DNA of 64,000 nt, from contig JAHCVB010000001.1 of the NCBI GenBank assembly GCA_024648745.1, forward strand, positions 186,001-250,000, given 5' to 3'. The position numbers and the translations under genes are program-made. Source of the DNA: Sodalis sp. Psp (GTDB lineage Bacteria; Pseudomonadota; Gammaproteobacteria; Enterobacterales; Enterobacteriaceae). The notes below the pieces were generated by a model, which did not search any database, was not told the DNA's origin, and was given only the letters and a program-made list of their open reading frames with translations. This document shows, in pieces, positions 31,880 through 42,006 of this stretch; the stretch's first letter is position 1; each line of letters begins with the position of its first letter.

Positions 31880-31953
31880 TTATCCACAAAAACCCTAAAG
31901 TTACTCACTTGCATTGCTGTGATTTTGTCACTATCTTGCTATTAAATTAATGA
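31880..31953 (+). promoter_or_regulatory. nrdA promoter region with a DnaA box
   Basis: A perfect DnaA box TTATCCACA lies at 31880-31888, with a second degenerate copy (TTACTCACT) at about 31901-31909. A conserved stretch containing CACTATCTTGC follows. A candidate promoter is TTGTCA at 31925-31930, a 17-base spacer, TAATGA at 31948-31953. As I recall, the E. coli nrdA promoter has the same order: two DnaA boxes just upstream of a closely similar -35 region. This suggests DnaA-linked control of ribonucleotide reductase has survived. Confidence 0.65.
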
Positions 31954-32050
31954 AAAGACCCCACATGTAGTGACTTATCATCCGGAAAGGCACTTTTGCC
32001 TGCGCTCTAGCACGGGATTTTTTTGGGTCACACAGACAGGTAAGAGCCGT

Positions 32051-34333
32051 ATGAACCATAGTCTGCTAGTTACTAAGCGCGACGGACGTAAAGAAATCAT
32101 TGATCTTGATAAAATCCATCAAGTCATCGACTGGGCTGCCGAAGGTTTAGAAAATGTTTCCGTTTCTCAAGTGGAATTACGCTCCCGCATCCAGTTCTAC
32201 AACGGCATCAAAACTTCTGATATTCACGAAACTATTATTAAAGCTGCGGCAGATTTGATTTCTCACGAGGCACCAGACTATCAGTATCTCGCCGCACGGC
32301 TGGCAGTATTCCATTTACGGAAGAAAGCCTACGGTCAGTTTGAGCCGCCGAAATTATACGATCATGTTTCACGTTTGGTAGCAATGGGTAAGTACGATAG
32401 GCATTTGCTAGAAGATTACAGCGCTGACGAGTTCGAACAAATGGACAGCTTTATCGATCACTGGCGCGATATGAATTTCTCCTATACCGCCGTCAAGCAG
32501 CTCGAAGGCAAGTATCTAGCGCAGAACCGGGTCACAGGAGAGATCTACGAAAGCGCTCAGTTTCTATATATCCTGGTAGCTGCTTGCCTGTTCTCCAGTT
32601 ACCCACGCGAGACACGCCTAGATTACGTCAGACGCTTTTATAACGCTGTATCGACGTTTAAAATCTCTCTGCCGACACCAATCACATCTGGCGTGCGTAC
32701 CCCGACTCGCCAGTTTAGCTCCTGCGTGTTGATCGAGTGCGGTGACAGTCTAAACTCCATCAACGCCACTTCTAGCGCAATTGTAAAATACGTGTCGCAG
32801 CGTGCTGGCATTGGCATTAACGCTGGCCGCATCCGCGCACTTGGCAGCCCAATCCGGGGCGGAGAGGCGTTCCACACCGGCTGTATTCCGTTCTATAAAC
32901 TTTTCCAAAGCGCCGTCAAGTCCTGCTCTCAAGGGGGGGTACGCGGTGGTGCGGCTACCTTATTTTACCCCATATGGCATCTGGAAGTGGAAAGCCTGCT
33001 AGTACTGAAAAACAACCGCGGCGTGGAAGCCAACCGAGTGCGCCATATGGATTACGGTGTACAGCTTAATAAGCTGATGTATCAGCGCTTGATAAAAGGC
33101 GAAGATATTACTCTATTCAGTCCTTCCGATGTGCCAGGCCTGTATGATGCGTTCTTTGCCGATCAGGATAAATTCGAGCAGCTGTATACCGGATATGAAC
33201 AGGATAGCAACATTCGTCAGCGCCGTATCAAAGCGGTGGAACTATTTTCTTTGATGATGCAGGAACGCGCCTCTACTGGCCGCATCTATGTACAGAATGT
33301 AGACCATTGCAACACTCACAGCCCGTTTGACGCCACGATCGCTCCAATTCGCCAGTCCAACTTATGCCTAGAAATTGCCTTGCCTACCAAGCCACTGGAG
33401 GACGTTAATGACGAAAACGGTGAAATCGCCCTGTGCACGCTATCGGCCTTCAATCTAGGCACGATCGACAGCTTTGATGATCTAGGTGAGCTAGCGACAC
33501 TAGTAGTGCGTGCTCTCGATGCTCTGTTCGATTACCAGGATTACCCGATCCCGGCTGCACAGCGAAGTGCTGTAGGCCGCCGGACCCTAGGTGTAGGCGT
33601 GATCAACTTTGCTTATTACCTGGCAAAGCATGGAGCGCGTTACTCTGACGGCAGCGCTAACGATCTGACCCACCGAACTTTTGAAGCTATTCAGTATTAT
33701 TTACTTAAAGCTTCCTGCGATCTGGCCAAAGAGCGCGGCGCATGCCCGTGGTTCAATGAAACCGCCTACGCGCAAGGTATTTTGCCCATTGATACCTATA
33801 AAAAAGATCTTGACAGTATTGTCAACGAGCCACTCCATTACGACTGGGAAGCGCTGCGCGCGGACATTAAAGAATATGGTCTGCGCAACTCCACTTTGTC
33901 GGCGCTGATGCCATCGGAAACGTCATCGCAGATTTCTAACGCTACCAACGGTATCGAGCCTCCGCGTGGCTTGGTAAGCATCAAGGCGTCAAAAGACGGT
34001 ATTCTGCGCCAGGTAGTGCCAGAATCTATCCGTCTGCAAGACTCTTATGAGTTGCTGTGGGAAATGCCGAGCAATGACGGATATCTACACTTAGTGGGAG
34101 TAATGCAGAAATTTGTCGATCAGGCTATTTCCGCTAACACCAATTATGATCCGGCCCGTTTCCCAGCTGGTAAAGTGCCGATGAAACAGCTGATGAAAGA
34201 TTTACTGACCGCGTATAAGTTCGGAGTAAAAACCCTATACTACCAGAATACTCGCGATGGAGCGAAAGATTCACAGGAAGATCTACAGTCGGAACAACAA
34301 GACGATTGCAAAAACGGCGTTTGTAAGATTTAA
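32051..34333 (+). CDS. nrdA: Ribonucleoside-diphosphate reductase class Ia, alpha subunit
   Basis: Large subunit of aerobic ribonucleotide reductase, reducing NDPs to dNDPs with NrdB. It has 760 residues (761 in E. coli). The N-terminal ATP-cone starts LLVTKRDGRKEIIDLDKIH. Active-site cysteines are visible in RQFSSCVLIE (Cys225 region), SNLCLEIALP (Cys439) and EIALCTLSAF (Cys462). The redox-relay C-terminus ends CKNGVCKI. The ATG at 32051 gives the family start; the frame is open 27 codons upstream without similarity. It forms an operon with nrdB and yfaE. No lesion is seen. Confidence 0.97.
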   Translation: MNHSLLVTKRDGRKEIIDLDKIHQVIDWAAEGLENVSVSQVELRSRIQFYNGIKTSDIHETIIKAAADLISHEAPDYQYLAARLAVFHLRKKAYGQFEPPKLYDHVSRLVAMGKYDRHLLEDYSADEFEQMDSFIDHWRDMNFSYTAVKQLEGKYLAQNRVTGEIYESAQFLYILVAACLFSSYPRETRLDYVRRFYNAVSTFKISLPTPITSGVRTPTRQFSSCVLIECGDSLNSINATSSAIVKYVSQRAGIGINAGRIRALGSPIRGGEAFHTGCIPFYKLFQSAVKSCSQGGVRGGAATLFYPIWHLEVESLLVLKNNRGVEANRVRHMDYGVQLNKLMYQRLIKGEDITLFSPSDVPGLYDAFFADQDKFEQLYTGYEQDSNIRQRRIKAVELFSLMMQERASTGRIYVQNVDHCNTHSPFDATIAPIRQSNLCLEIALPTKPLEDVNDENGEIALCTLSAFNLGTIDSFDDLGELATLVVRALDALFDYQDYPIPAAQRSAVGRRTLGVGVINFAYYLAKHGARYSDGSANDLTHRTFEAIQYYLLKASCDLAKERGACPWFNETAYAQGILPIDTYKKDLDSIVNEPLHYDWEALRADIKEYGLRNSTLSALMPSETSSQISNATNGIEPPRGLVSIKASKDGILRQVVPESIRLQDSYELLWEMPSNDGYLHLVGVMQKFVDQAISANTNYDPARFPAGKVPMKQLMKDLLTAYKFGVKTLYYQNTRDGAKDSQEDLQSEQQDDCKNGVCKI

Positions 34334-34382
34334 AGCTGGACGGAGGCGATACTGACGTCGTCTCCGCGACACCGGAGATACC

Positions 34383-35513
34383 ATGGCCTATACCACTTTT
34401 TCACAAATTAAAAATAACCAGTTGTTGGAGACGATGTTTTTTGGTCAATCAGTTAACATTACACGTTTCGATCAGCAGAAGTACGACATTTTTGAAAAGC
34501 TAATTGAAAAGCAGTTGTCATTTTTCTGGCGTCCTGAAGAAGTTGATGTGTCACGCGATCGCATTGACTATCAGGCACTACCTGAGCATGAGAAGCATAT
34601 TTTCATCAGCAACTTGCAATACCAAACATTGCTAGACTCTATTCAGGGCCGTAGTCCCAACATCGCGTTATTACCGCTGATTTCTATCCCTGAGCTAGAA
34701 ACCTGGGTAGAAACTTGGGCATTTTCGGAGACTATCCATTCACGATCGTATACCCATATCATCCGTAACATTGTCAATGATCCATCGTTGGTATTCGATG
34801 ACATAGTCACTAACAAGGAGATCATAAAACGCGCTAAGAATATCTCCGGCTATTATGACGACCTTATCGAGCTAACTAGCTATTATCATCTGTTAGGTGA
34901 AGGTACCCATCAGGTCAGTGGAAAGATGGTAGTGGTGAATCTGCACGAATTGAAGAAAAAACTCTACCTGTGCTTGATAAGCGTCAACGTATTGGAGGCG
35001 ATCCGCTTCTACGTCAGTTTTGCATGCTCTTTCGCTTTCGCCGAGCGTGAGCTGATGGAAGGCAGCGCTAAAATTATCCGACTGATAGCCCGTGACGAAG
35101 CACTGCATCTGACTGGAACCCAACATATCCTGAGCCTGATGCGTTCTGGCGAAGACGATACTGAAATGGCCGATATCGCATGCGAATGCCGGCAGGAGAG
35201 CTACGCTCTATTTCTACTGGCAGCTCAGCAAGAGAAAGATTGGGCTAGCTATCTATTCCGCGACGGCTCAATGATCGGCTTGAACAAAGATATTCTCTGC
35301 CAGTATGTGGAGTATATTACCAATATCCGTATGCAGGCGGTTGGTCTGGATCTCCCTTTCTCTACCCGATTTAACCCCATCCCTTGGATTAACTCTTGGT
35401 TGGTATCGGATAACGTGCAGGTAGCTCCACAGGAAGTAGAGGTCAGCTCTTATCTGGTTGGTCAAATTGATTCTGAGATCAACAGTGATGATCTCAGCGA
35501 TTTTCAGCTGTAA
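34383..35513 (+). CDS. nrdB: Ribonucleoside-diphosphate reductase class Ia, beta subunit
   Basis: Radical-generating subunit with a di-iron centre and a stable tyrosyl radical. It has 376 residues, as in E. coli. The radical tyrosine is in [12 protein letters not shown] (residue about 122). Iron ligands fit SETIHSRSY (Glu115/His118 region) and [12 protein letters not shown] (Glu238/His241 region). The C-terminal DDLSDFQL that binds NrdA is retained. It begins 49 bases after nrdA and is followed 11 bases later by yfaE, which maintains its cofactor. Confidence 0.97.
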   Translation: MAYTTFSQIKNNQLLETMFFGQSVNITRFDQQKYDIFEKLIEKQLSFFWRPEEVDVSRDRIDYQALPEHEKHIFISNLQYQTLLDSIQGRSPNIALLPLISIPELETWVETWAFSETIHSRSYTHIIRNIVNDPSLVFDDIVTNKEIIKRAKNISGYYDDLIELTSYYHLLGEGTHQVSGKMVVVNLHELKKKLYLCLISVNVLEAIRFYVSFACSFAFAERELMEGSAKIIRLIARDEALHLTGTQHILSLMRSGEDDTEMADIACECRQESYALFLLAAQQEKDWASYLFRDGSMIGLNKDILCQYVEYITNIRMQAVGLDLPFSTRFNPIPWINSWLVSDNVQVAPQEVEVSSYLVGQIDSEINSDDLSDFQL

Positions 35514-35524
35514 AAGGCTCTAAC

Positions 35525-35779
35525 ATGCTTATCCGACTGCGACAACACGGCAGTATGGCGCTTGCTTGCCGCGGTGCATATTCTTCTCTCCTGGACGCGC
35601 TAGAAGCGCACCAGGTATCGGTGGAATTCCAGTGCCGTTCCGGTTATTGCGGCATCTGCCGTCTGCGTCTACTAGTAGGGCAAGTGAAATACCACCAAGA
35701 ACCACTAGCGTTTGTTAGCCACGGAGAAATTCTTCCCTGTTGCTGCCTTCCAGTCGATGATATTGAGTTGGAGTTATAA
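35525..35779 (+). CDS. yfaE: 2Fe-2S ferredoxin-like protein YfaE
   Basis: Small [2Fe-2S] protein that helps reduce and maintain the di-iron tyrosyl cofactor of NrdB. It has 84 residues, as in E. coli. The plant-type ferredoxin cysteine pattern is present: CRSGYCGICRLRL near residue 37 plus the distal Cys in ILPCCCLP near residue 72. It directly follows nrdB in the same operon. Confidence 0.93.
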   Translation: MLIRLRQHGSMALACRGAYSSLLDALEAHQVSVEFQCRSGYCGICRLRLLVGQVKYHQEPLAFVSHGEILPCCCLPVDDIELEL

Positions 35780-36521
35780 CTGCGTGCGGAAACCTGTCCC
35801 AAGAGTCAGAACGACTAGCATTAATGAACGGGTTTAGGATATGGCGCTGGAGACACGTCAGGGTGATTATATTGGATTATATCGTAGGTGGTGTGGGGCC
35901 TCTGATAAGTACCAGTAGCCATGTTATTGGTACATGCAACAGCTGAATGGTGACTAATTTTGGTGCTATAGGGCACCTAAGTAAGCCTATACTGAGACCG
36001 GTTACTGATTCTAATTCTAAGTTTAACACACGTGCATGTACCGAAAGTAAACGTTAACTGCGGCTGTACAGTTTTGTTCAATGTGTTTACTGATAATATT
36101 GGCCAGGTGCTAACTCAAAATGAGGAATCATCTCAGAATGTGCCGCTCTAGAGCGATTATCATTTTGCTGAAATCTTGCCTTGAACCACCATAGTGATTT
36201 CAGGTACGAATAATTCTGACAAGCCATTTTTCCTTTTATTGATTTCATCTATGCAGCATAATAGACAATGTTACTAAGGTGATATTAGTGGCTGGAATTT
36301 GTTAGATTTAACTTTCTAACCGCTCTAATTCCGTCGTTCAGTTTGATTGCATTACGTATCTCATGGTGTCGTCCCATTGCTAAAAACCTGTTTATACAAC
36401 AGGTGTAGTTCTCAGGCCGCTGCCGTTTCAATATACTTATTATACATTCTCTGACTACATTGATATCAGGTGATGGAGATACGTTGCGGGTTATTTCAAG
36501 AAGAGGAAGTGAGGGGGAGTT
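35780..36521. other. Spacer between yfaE and pabA
   Basis: About 0.74 kb without a recognised gene. The gene-order break between the nrd block and the pabA-crp block lies here. fic, which precedes pabA in E. coli, is not detectable. Confidence 0.45.
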
Positions 36522-37103
36522 ATGAGCAGATTGCTGATAATCGATAATTATGATTCATTTACCTGGAATCTTTATCAGTACTTTTGCGAGCTGGGTGCGC
36601 GGGTTACAGTTCGCCGTCATGATAGCCTCGACATTGAAGACATCGAACGACTGGCTCCTGAGCGATTGGTGATCTCTCCTGGACCTGGTACACCGGATGA
36701 GGCGGGGATCTCTTTGGCTGCTATCCGCCATTTCTCTGGAAAGCTACCGATCTTGGGAGTATGTCTCGGACATCAAGCTATCGGGCAAACCTTTGGGGCG
36801 CATATTACCTGCGCTCGCCAGATTATGCATGGTAAAACGTCTGTTATTTGCCATGATGGACAAGGAATTTTTACCGGACTAGCGCAGCCGCTTACGGTAA
36901 CTCGCTACCATTCTTTGGTTATCGACGCGACCAGTATCCCATCCTGCCTGGTGGTAACTGCCTGGAGCCAGCATGCTGGAGCACGGGATGAGATCATGTC
37001 CATCCGTCATCGTTTTCTGCCTCTGGAGGGTGTTCAGTTTCACCCTGAAAGTATTATGAGCGAACAAGGGCACCAATTACTAGCGAACTTTCTTAATCTC
37101 TAA
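36522..37103 (+). CDS. pabA: Aminodeoxychorismate synthase glutamine amidotransferase (PabA)
   Basis: Class I glutamine amidotransferase supplying ammonia to PabB for aminodeoxychorismate, a folate precursor. It has 193 residues (187 in E. coli). The triad is visible as the nucleophile in GVCLGHQ (Cys near residue 81) and the His/Glu pair in [24 protein letters not shown] matches PabA rather than TrpG closely. Some bacteria use one such subunit for both PabB and TrpE; that is possible here if trpG was lost but cannot be shown. AGGGGGAGTT precedes the ATG. argD, next in E. coli, is absent. Confidence 0.9.
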   Translation: MSRLLIIDNYDSFTWNLYQYFCELGARVTVRRHDSLDIEDIERLAPERLVISPGPGTPDEAGISLAAIRHFSGKLPILGVCLGHQAIGQTFGAHITCARQIMHGKTSVICHDGQGIFTGLAQPLTVTRYHSLVIDATSIPSCLVVTAWSQHAGARDEIMSIRHRFLPLEGVQFHPESIMSEQGHQLLANFLNL

Positions 37104-37789
37104 ATATCTATCTATTTTATTTTCACAGAATAAGTAATCGCTTACATATAAAAGATAATTACTGCTCAATCAAGAAAACTTTCAATCACGTTATGTTAGC
37201 AGTTTGTGCACCTGTATAGCTCTTTCTAGTGAAAGAAAAACATAAGCCGCAGGTTAATTTATAAATTCATTATGCCCAGATAGTGCTTCATGATTCTGAT
37301 TTAACATCTAATAGGCGTTTTTGCGCAACAACTAACCCTACTCAGAATCTAGGTATGACTGCGGCAGATGTTGCTGGTTCTCTGGTATCATGTTGTGGTA
37401 GTAAAGGGGACATTTTATTTATAACAGAAAGTAATAATCAAATAACTATATCAAATTGTGCAAGTTGACGACGATATGCTCTTTAGAGAAAGAGCTTGTG
37501 TTACCTTTAGAAAGAGAGCAGAGGCGATGATCGCTATAGAGCAGCGACAGCAACCAGAGAAGCAATTGATTGCCGATCAGTGTTATGGTAAGTATGGCTG
37601 TAGTAAGCATTGAATAAATATGTAGCTTGTAAACAAGCAAGTTACCGAGTATTAGCTCGGTAGTGTCAGAGAGTGCAATCTCTCTGCAAGACAGTGTTAA
37701 CGTCTGCATGGTAGAGTAAGCCATCGCTCTATGTGTCGCCACATTAAAGCAGTTCATGACTGTCCTTATGGTCATACAGTGAAAGGAAG
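37104..37789. other. Spacer between pabA and crp
   Basis: About 0.69 kb. The minus strand has an open frame of 109 codons (37446-37775) just downstream of crp, where E. coli has yhfK. It includes a hydrophobic stretch (LTTAILTITLIGNQLLLWLL), vaguely like a YhfK membrane segment, but similarity is too weak to call. No argD trace is seen. Confidence 0.4.
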
Positions 37790-38422
37790 TTAACGGGTAC
37801 CGTAAACGACAATGGTTTTACCATGGGCAGAAATGAAATTTTGGTCTTCAAGCATTTTCAAAATACGGCCAACCGTTTCCCGGGAACAGCCGACAATTTG
37901 ACCGATTTCCTGCCGGGTGATCTTAATTTGCATACCATCCGGGTGAGTTATGGAGTCTGGCTGCTTAGCTAAGTTCAGCAACGTCTGCGCGATTCGCCCA
38001 GTTACATCCAGAAAAGCTAGATTGCCCACTTTTTCTGAGGTGACCTGCAGGCGACTGGCCATTTGAGAAGACAAATGCATCAATATGTCGGAATTGACCT
38101 GAATCAGATGACGAAATTTTTTATATGAAATTTCAGCAACTTCGCAGGCTGTTTTAGCACGTACCCAGGCGCTGCGTTCCTGCCCTTTTTCAAATAATCC
38201 CAGCTCACCGATAAAATCACCATGATTGAGATAGGAAAGGATCATTTCCTTACCTTTTTCATCCTTAATTAGCACTACGACAGAACCTTTGATGATGTAA
38301 TAGAGCGTTTCTGCTTTTTCACCCTGGTAAATTAACGTACTTTTTGATGGATGCTTATGAACATGGCAATGAGACAAGAACCATTCAAGAGTCGAGTCTG
38401 TTTGCTGTTTGCCAAGAACCAT
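37790..38422 (-). CDS. crp: cAMP receptor protein
   Basis: Global transcription regulator, a dimer that binds cAMP and then DNA. It has 210 residues, as in E. coli, and is almost identical throughout. The cAMP pocket [20 protein letters not shown] (residues about 67-86) keeps the key Glu, Arg and Ser. The helix-turn-helix [20 protein letters not shown] (near residue 170) keeps the RE..GR contacts. The start is the ATG at 38420-38422. Strict conservation in a reduced genome implies continuing use, which would require cyaA elsewhere. No lesion is seen. Confidence 0.97.
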   Translation of the reverse strand: MVLGKQQTDSTLEWFLSHCHVHKHPSKSTLIYQGEKAETLYYIIKGSVVVLIKDEKGKEMILSYLNHGDFIGELGLFEKGQERSAWVRAKTACEVAEISYKKFRHLIQVNSDILMHLSSQMASRLQVTSEKVGNLAFLDVTGRIAQTLLNLAKQPDSITHPDGMQIKITRQEIGQIVGCSRETVGRILKMLEDQNFISAHGKTIVVYGTR

Positions 38423-38744
38423 GCACTATATCCTCTATGTATCATCGCTGTTCTGATCTCAAGGGTGTGTATCTATTATAACGTAAATTTTTATTATCAT
38501 TTCATCATGTTCAAAACGGAATCTTATAAGAGAATTTATCAGGATTAATGTTGGTAACATTTCGATTACTTTTCTCTATTCACTTGTTGGATAAGTGTGA
38601 TTCCACCTTGTTTTTAGCATAGCCTTGGGAAACTGTCTTGTATTGTCTCAATTCGGCGCGATATATTTGCAGTTACATTATCAGTTTTTCGGCTAAAGGG
38701 TGGTTTTATAAAAAATTTCATCAGAAGTCAGTGTTATTGAAGAG

Positions 38745-38830
38745 CAAGTAGGATGCAGAAAAACTGTTTATCACGACCAGGTTATCATAGATGGCAACAG
38801 TGATAAAATACTTAACATAGAAAGAGATCT
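38745..38830 (+). pseudogene. yhfA: Possible yhfA remnant (OsmC-family protein)
   Basis: A plus-strand stretch reads VYHDQVIIDGNSDKIL and resembles the YhfA segment SGHQILMDGNSGDKAP. The gene lies divergent from crp at about this distance in E. coli, so position and strand agree. Only about 12 residues match and no further homology is evident. Tentative. Confidence 0.4.
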
Positions 38831-39749
38831 TGGTCACGAGACATCAGAATTGGCGTGGAGTAACTTTCAGGACACTTTTCCAGCTAGAAGATCTCAGCTA
38901 AACTCAGATGGTTTGTGGATTCATTAATCAGAAGAAAATTAGAACCAGCATGCTTTCACCAGATTTAGCTGCATGTTTGCTTAGTTATGAAGCTTAACCC
39001 CTGTTTAAGCATGGAGTCAGGGTCGTCATTTATTGATTGACACAATGTGTAATTCAAATTCAGGCTGATGAAATTCCAGTAACCACTGATAGTATACCAT
39101 GGTATGTTGATTATTTGGAGTATCCTGGTTGATCCAGCTCATCTTCTGATTCAGAGGTTACAATGACAAACTTGTAAAAAGAAGAGAAAATAATTATGAA
39201 ATTCTGTAATTCCGTATTTATAATACTTTATGTTAACATTGTTTATATATTAAAAATATATTAATCACTATTTATTAATTTAAAAATCATATAATAATAT
39301 AATCAGTAGTGAAAATCCCTCTATAATCTATGGAGGGTCATCTTTCTTTTTTGAGGGTGATGCCGTTCCCCAATAGCCACAGGGAGAGCGGCTTTTATCG
39401 CCCAGCACGGTCGACTATTCTGGCCATCTGGCATCACTACAGGAATTCCTCAAGAGGCGATCAACATGTTGTTATTATGTATGTCAGTAATCACTACTTT
39501 ATTTATTGACATAATTGCTCGATATCACGTCCAAATCTGTACTTCAATGCGATGAATAATTCTTTGTCAGTTATCCAATATCTCACAATTAGAGATATAC
39601 CAAACGAGGACAATATAGGTTGGGTGATTTAAGTCAATTACGGCCACACTGTAGCAAAAGGAAATGACTGACAAAAACAGGACAAAACAAATTATCGGTA
39701 TTTTTATCAGAAAAGATATTATCTAATAGCCTTTAAGCCAACGCATATG

Positions 39750-40039
39750 TGTTGTGCGCAATTTTTTGGTTAAAGCAGGTACCAATTTGTTTCCAATCAG
39801 TGGGAGGTATTATTAAGATCATAAAGATTTGTTAGTTAACCCGGCTCGCCGGGTACAAGCAGAAGATGATGTACTGACCGGGGTACGCCCACGGGAAGCG
39901 TATCGTTGGATCTTGTGTGACTAAGACTTTCTAATTAATCTAGGAAAATCCTAAAAACCACTATGTAAATAAAACCTATGGTCACGGCCGTAATCACAAC
40001 CACGAAAGTTGCTGTAGTCACGAACGTAGTCATCCGTGA
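39750..40039 (+). pseudogene. slyD: slyD remnant (metal-binding prolyl isomerase)
   Basis: The plus strand ends with YGHGRNHNHESCCSHERSHP and a stop at 40037-40039, strongly like the His/Cys-rich metal-binding tail of SlyD. Upstream, scraps such as QAEDDVL and RPREA could come from the preceding domain, but frame changes and stops break the body. Position and strand, next to slyX and facing it, follow E. coli. Confidence 0.55.
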
Positions 40040-40101
40040 GTACTCAAGAAAAAGGTTTGACAGTCACTAAGCCTGTTCAGTAAGATGCAGCTTTTCTATA
40101 C

Positions 40102-40326
40102 TCAAAAGTTTGGTAGGGGTGCTTTTTCGCTTTGCAAGGCAATTATTGAGGCATGCTGCACACGCAGCCTATCTGTTAGCAAGATAACTGTTCCTGTATT
40201 CGGCTGATATCACACTGATGGGCTGCCACCATCTGATTCAGTTCCTCAATCATGACGTCTTGGAAAGCAACTCGTCCCTCCAGTAATTCCAGTCGTTGTT
40301 CTAGCTGCAATGGCTCTATCGTGCAT
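40102..40326 (-). pseudogene. slyX: slyX with two frameshifts
   Basis: Small coiled-coil protein SlyX of unknown function, recognisable over nearly its full length but broken twice. An intact AGGAG and ATG (40324-40326) are followed by a one-base frame change. The main body then reads [20 protein letters not shown], then ELNQMVAAH, matching [20 protein letters not shown] and ELNVTVTAH. At about 40165 the frame hits a stop; one base over, it continues LLTDRLRVQ to SEKAPLPNF-stop (40102), matching the natural C-terminus. Only single-base lesions are needed, so this is a recent pseudogene. Confidence 0.85.
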
Positions 40327-40564
40327 ATTCTCCTTTTAGTATCGATGTAAAACGAAATGAAACCGGCATCGCATTTATTCCCATTCTTCGAATGCCTGTC
40401 TCTGCAACTTCGATAAATTCTACCTTGATTCTTGATTTTCGCAAATCTTCTGTAATAAGAGTTAATTACTTAGCATAACAATTATATTTCGTTTGTCTCA
40501 CAGCTATTAGAGGTGGCGTTTGCCTGACGTTGCTGTTACTTCTTAGAATCATAAATAGAGATCT

Positions 40565-41027
40565 ATGAAGTTATTAATTAAAGTATTACTGATAACATCT
40601 AACCTAGCTTCTAGCTTGAACGTGAACAGTACAGACGCACGGCCAGCTTCATCTTGGACAAGTTCAAAATCAAAGAAGATCAGGCCTCCGATATGCTCTA
40701 GATTCATTTCCAGATCGTATTACAGGTACTATTCAGAACAGAAAAACTAGGTATCATGTTTGGACATATAAGACTAGTTAATTACCAGCGTTAAGGACTC
40801 CTTGCTGATAAAAAGTAAGTTGTGTCCGATCATTAAAGATTGCATCTGTGCTACAAAGTGCTGAGGCGAGCATGAAGCAAACCACTTAGACCAATATTAG
40901 AGTAAAAGATTAATACCATACAGTTTACTTCAAACAGTAAGGGTGTGAAGAAAACCAAAGGTGTACTGATCAAACTCGATGTTGATATTCAAACGTCGAA
41001 CTTTTGGATATTAAATCAGTCCCCTGA
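40565..41027 (+). pseudogene. fkpA: fkpA remnant (periplasmic FKBP-type prolyl isomerase)
   Basis: Corpse of the periplasmic chaperone/prolyl isomerase FkpA, between slyX and yheO as in E. coli. It starts with a signal-peptide-like MKLLIKVLLITSNLASSLNV (compare MKSLFKVTLLATTMAVALH). A shifted frame with a stop gives FKIKEDQASDML and TEKLGIM, matching the dimerisation domain (FKNDDQKSAYAL, QEKLGIK). Later SKGVKKTKGVLIKL matches EKGVKTSSTGLVYQV. The end VELLDIKSVP-stop at 41025-41027 matches VELLDVKPAP. The FKBP catalytic domain is almost wholly deleted. About 460 of 813 bases remain. Confidence 0.85.
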
Positions 41028-41283
41028 GGCTGAACACAGGCGGTTGCTCATTTATATCATTCTCCATCTGTTTGTTTAGGTGGTTTTTAGGTCTTACCAT
41101 GCAAGCAATACAGCACACTAAAATTGAACGGATAATATCTATGGCCGAATAATAAAAATCTCAACAAACACAAGGACAGTGTTTTAATGGATTTGCTAGA
41201 CTAGCAGCCAGATAACAGAACTGCAGGCGAATCTGCCCGATACTATTACTTGGCAGATTTATAAACACGGGTGATATTTCCAC

Positions 41284-42006
41284 ATGTCTATGTCTCTTCC
41301 TCATTCTGACTATGGTGAGCTGGATTTAATGGATGAACATCCTTTCAGCTCCGTGGATTATGAAATACTTGCCTCTTATGAGGCTGTAGTGGATGGCTTG
41401 GCAATGCTTATCGGCGGACATTGCGAGATTGTATTGCACTCCCTGGAGGACCTGAAATGTTCGGCTGTGCGCATTGCTAATGGCGAACATACCGGACTCA
41501 AGGTAGGGTCACCGATTTCGGAGCTCACGCTGCGTATGCTATATGATATGGTGGGTGAGGACAGCAGTATCTCCCGCGCCTATTTTACTCGAGTGAAAAA
41601 CAGCATTTTAATGAAATCTATCACTATCGCCATCCGTAACCGCGAGCAGCGGGTGATAGGTCTACTGTGTATTAGTATGAACCTGGACGTGCCGTTTTCT
41701 CAGATTATGCAAACCTTTATTCCACCAGAAATGCAAAACATCGCCACCTCAGTCAATTTCTCATCATCGGTGGATGATTTGGTGACCCAGGCGCTCGAAT
41801 TCACCATCGGGGAAGTCAACGCCGACTGTAGCGTGTCTAATAACACCAAAAACCGGAAGATTGTACTCAACTTGCATGAGAGGGGCATTTTCGGTATTAA
41901 AAACGCTATTAATCAGGTTGCCGACAGGTTAGATATCTCTAAGCACACAGTTTATTTATATATCCGCCAGTTTAAAAACGGCAATCTCGTGGGACTGGAA
42001 CAGTGA
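41284..42006 (+). CDS. yheO: YheO family transcriptional regulator (PAS-like plus HTH)
   Basis: YheO-family protein of 240 residues, as in E. coli. The N-terminal PAS-like YheO domain spans roughly residues 25-140 ([43 protein letters not shown]). A C-terminal helix-turn-helix covers about residues 205-235 ([20 protein letters not shown]). Its target and ligand are not established. It overlaps tusD by four bases (GTGA at 42003-42006), so it heads the yheO-tusDCB operon. An intact regulator conserved next to the tus genes in a shrinking genome suggests a functional tie to tRNA thiolation, which is inference. Confidence 0.9.
   Translation: MSMSLPHSDYGELDLMDEHPFSSVDYEILASYEAVVDGLAMLIGGHCEIVLHSLEDLKCSAVRIANGEHTGLKVGSPISELTLRMLYDMVGEDSSISRAYFTRVKNSILMKSITIAIRNREQRVIGLLCISMNLDVPFSQIMQTFIPPEMQNIATSVNFSSSVDDLVTQALEFTIGEVNADCSVSNNTKNRKIVLNLHERGIFGIKNAINQVADRLDISKHTVYLYIRQFKNGNLVGLEQ

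Larger units (their letters stand above)
38423..40101. other. Long degraded region between crp and the slyX remnant
   Basis: About 1.7 kb without an intact gene, corresponding to yhfA-prkB-yheU/T/S-kefGB-yheV-slyD in E. coli. I recognise a possible yhfA scrap (38745-38830) and the end of slyD (39750-40039), listed separately. The 39180-39310 stretch is extremely AT-rich. A GC-richer island at 39356-39460 may be a further gene scrap that I cannot identify. Confidence 0.5.

Noticed and set aside
37446..37775. 109-codon minus-strand frame with a hydrophobic stretch, possibly yhfK
   Set aside because: Position fits yhfK, but residue agreement is too low to claim; left as a note in the spacer entry.
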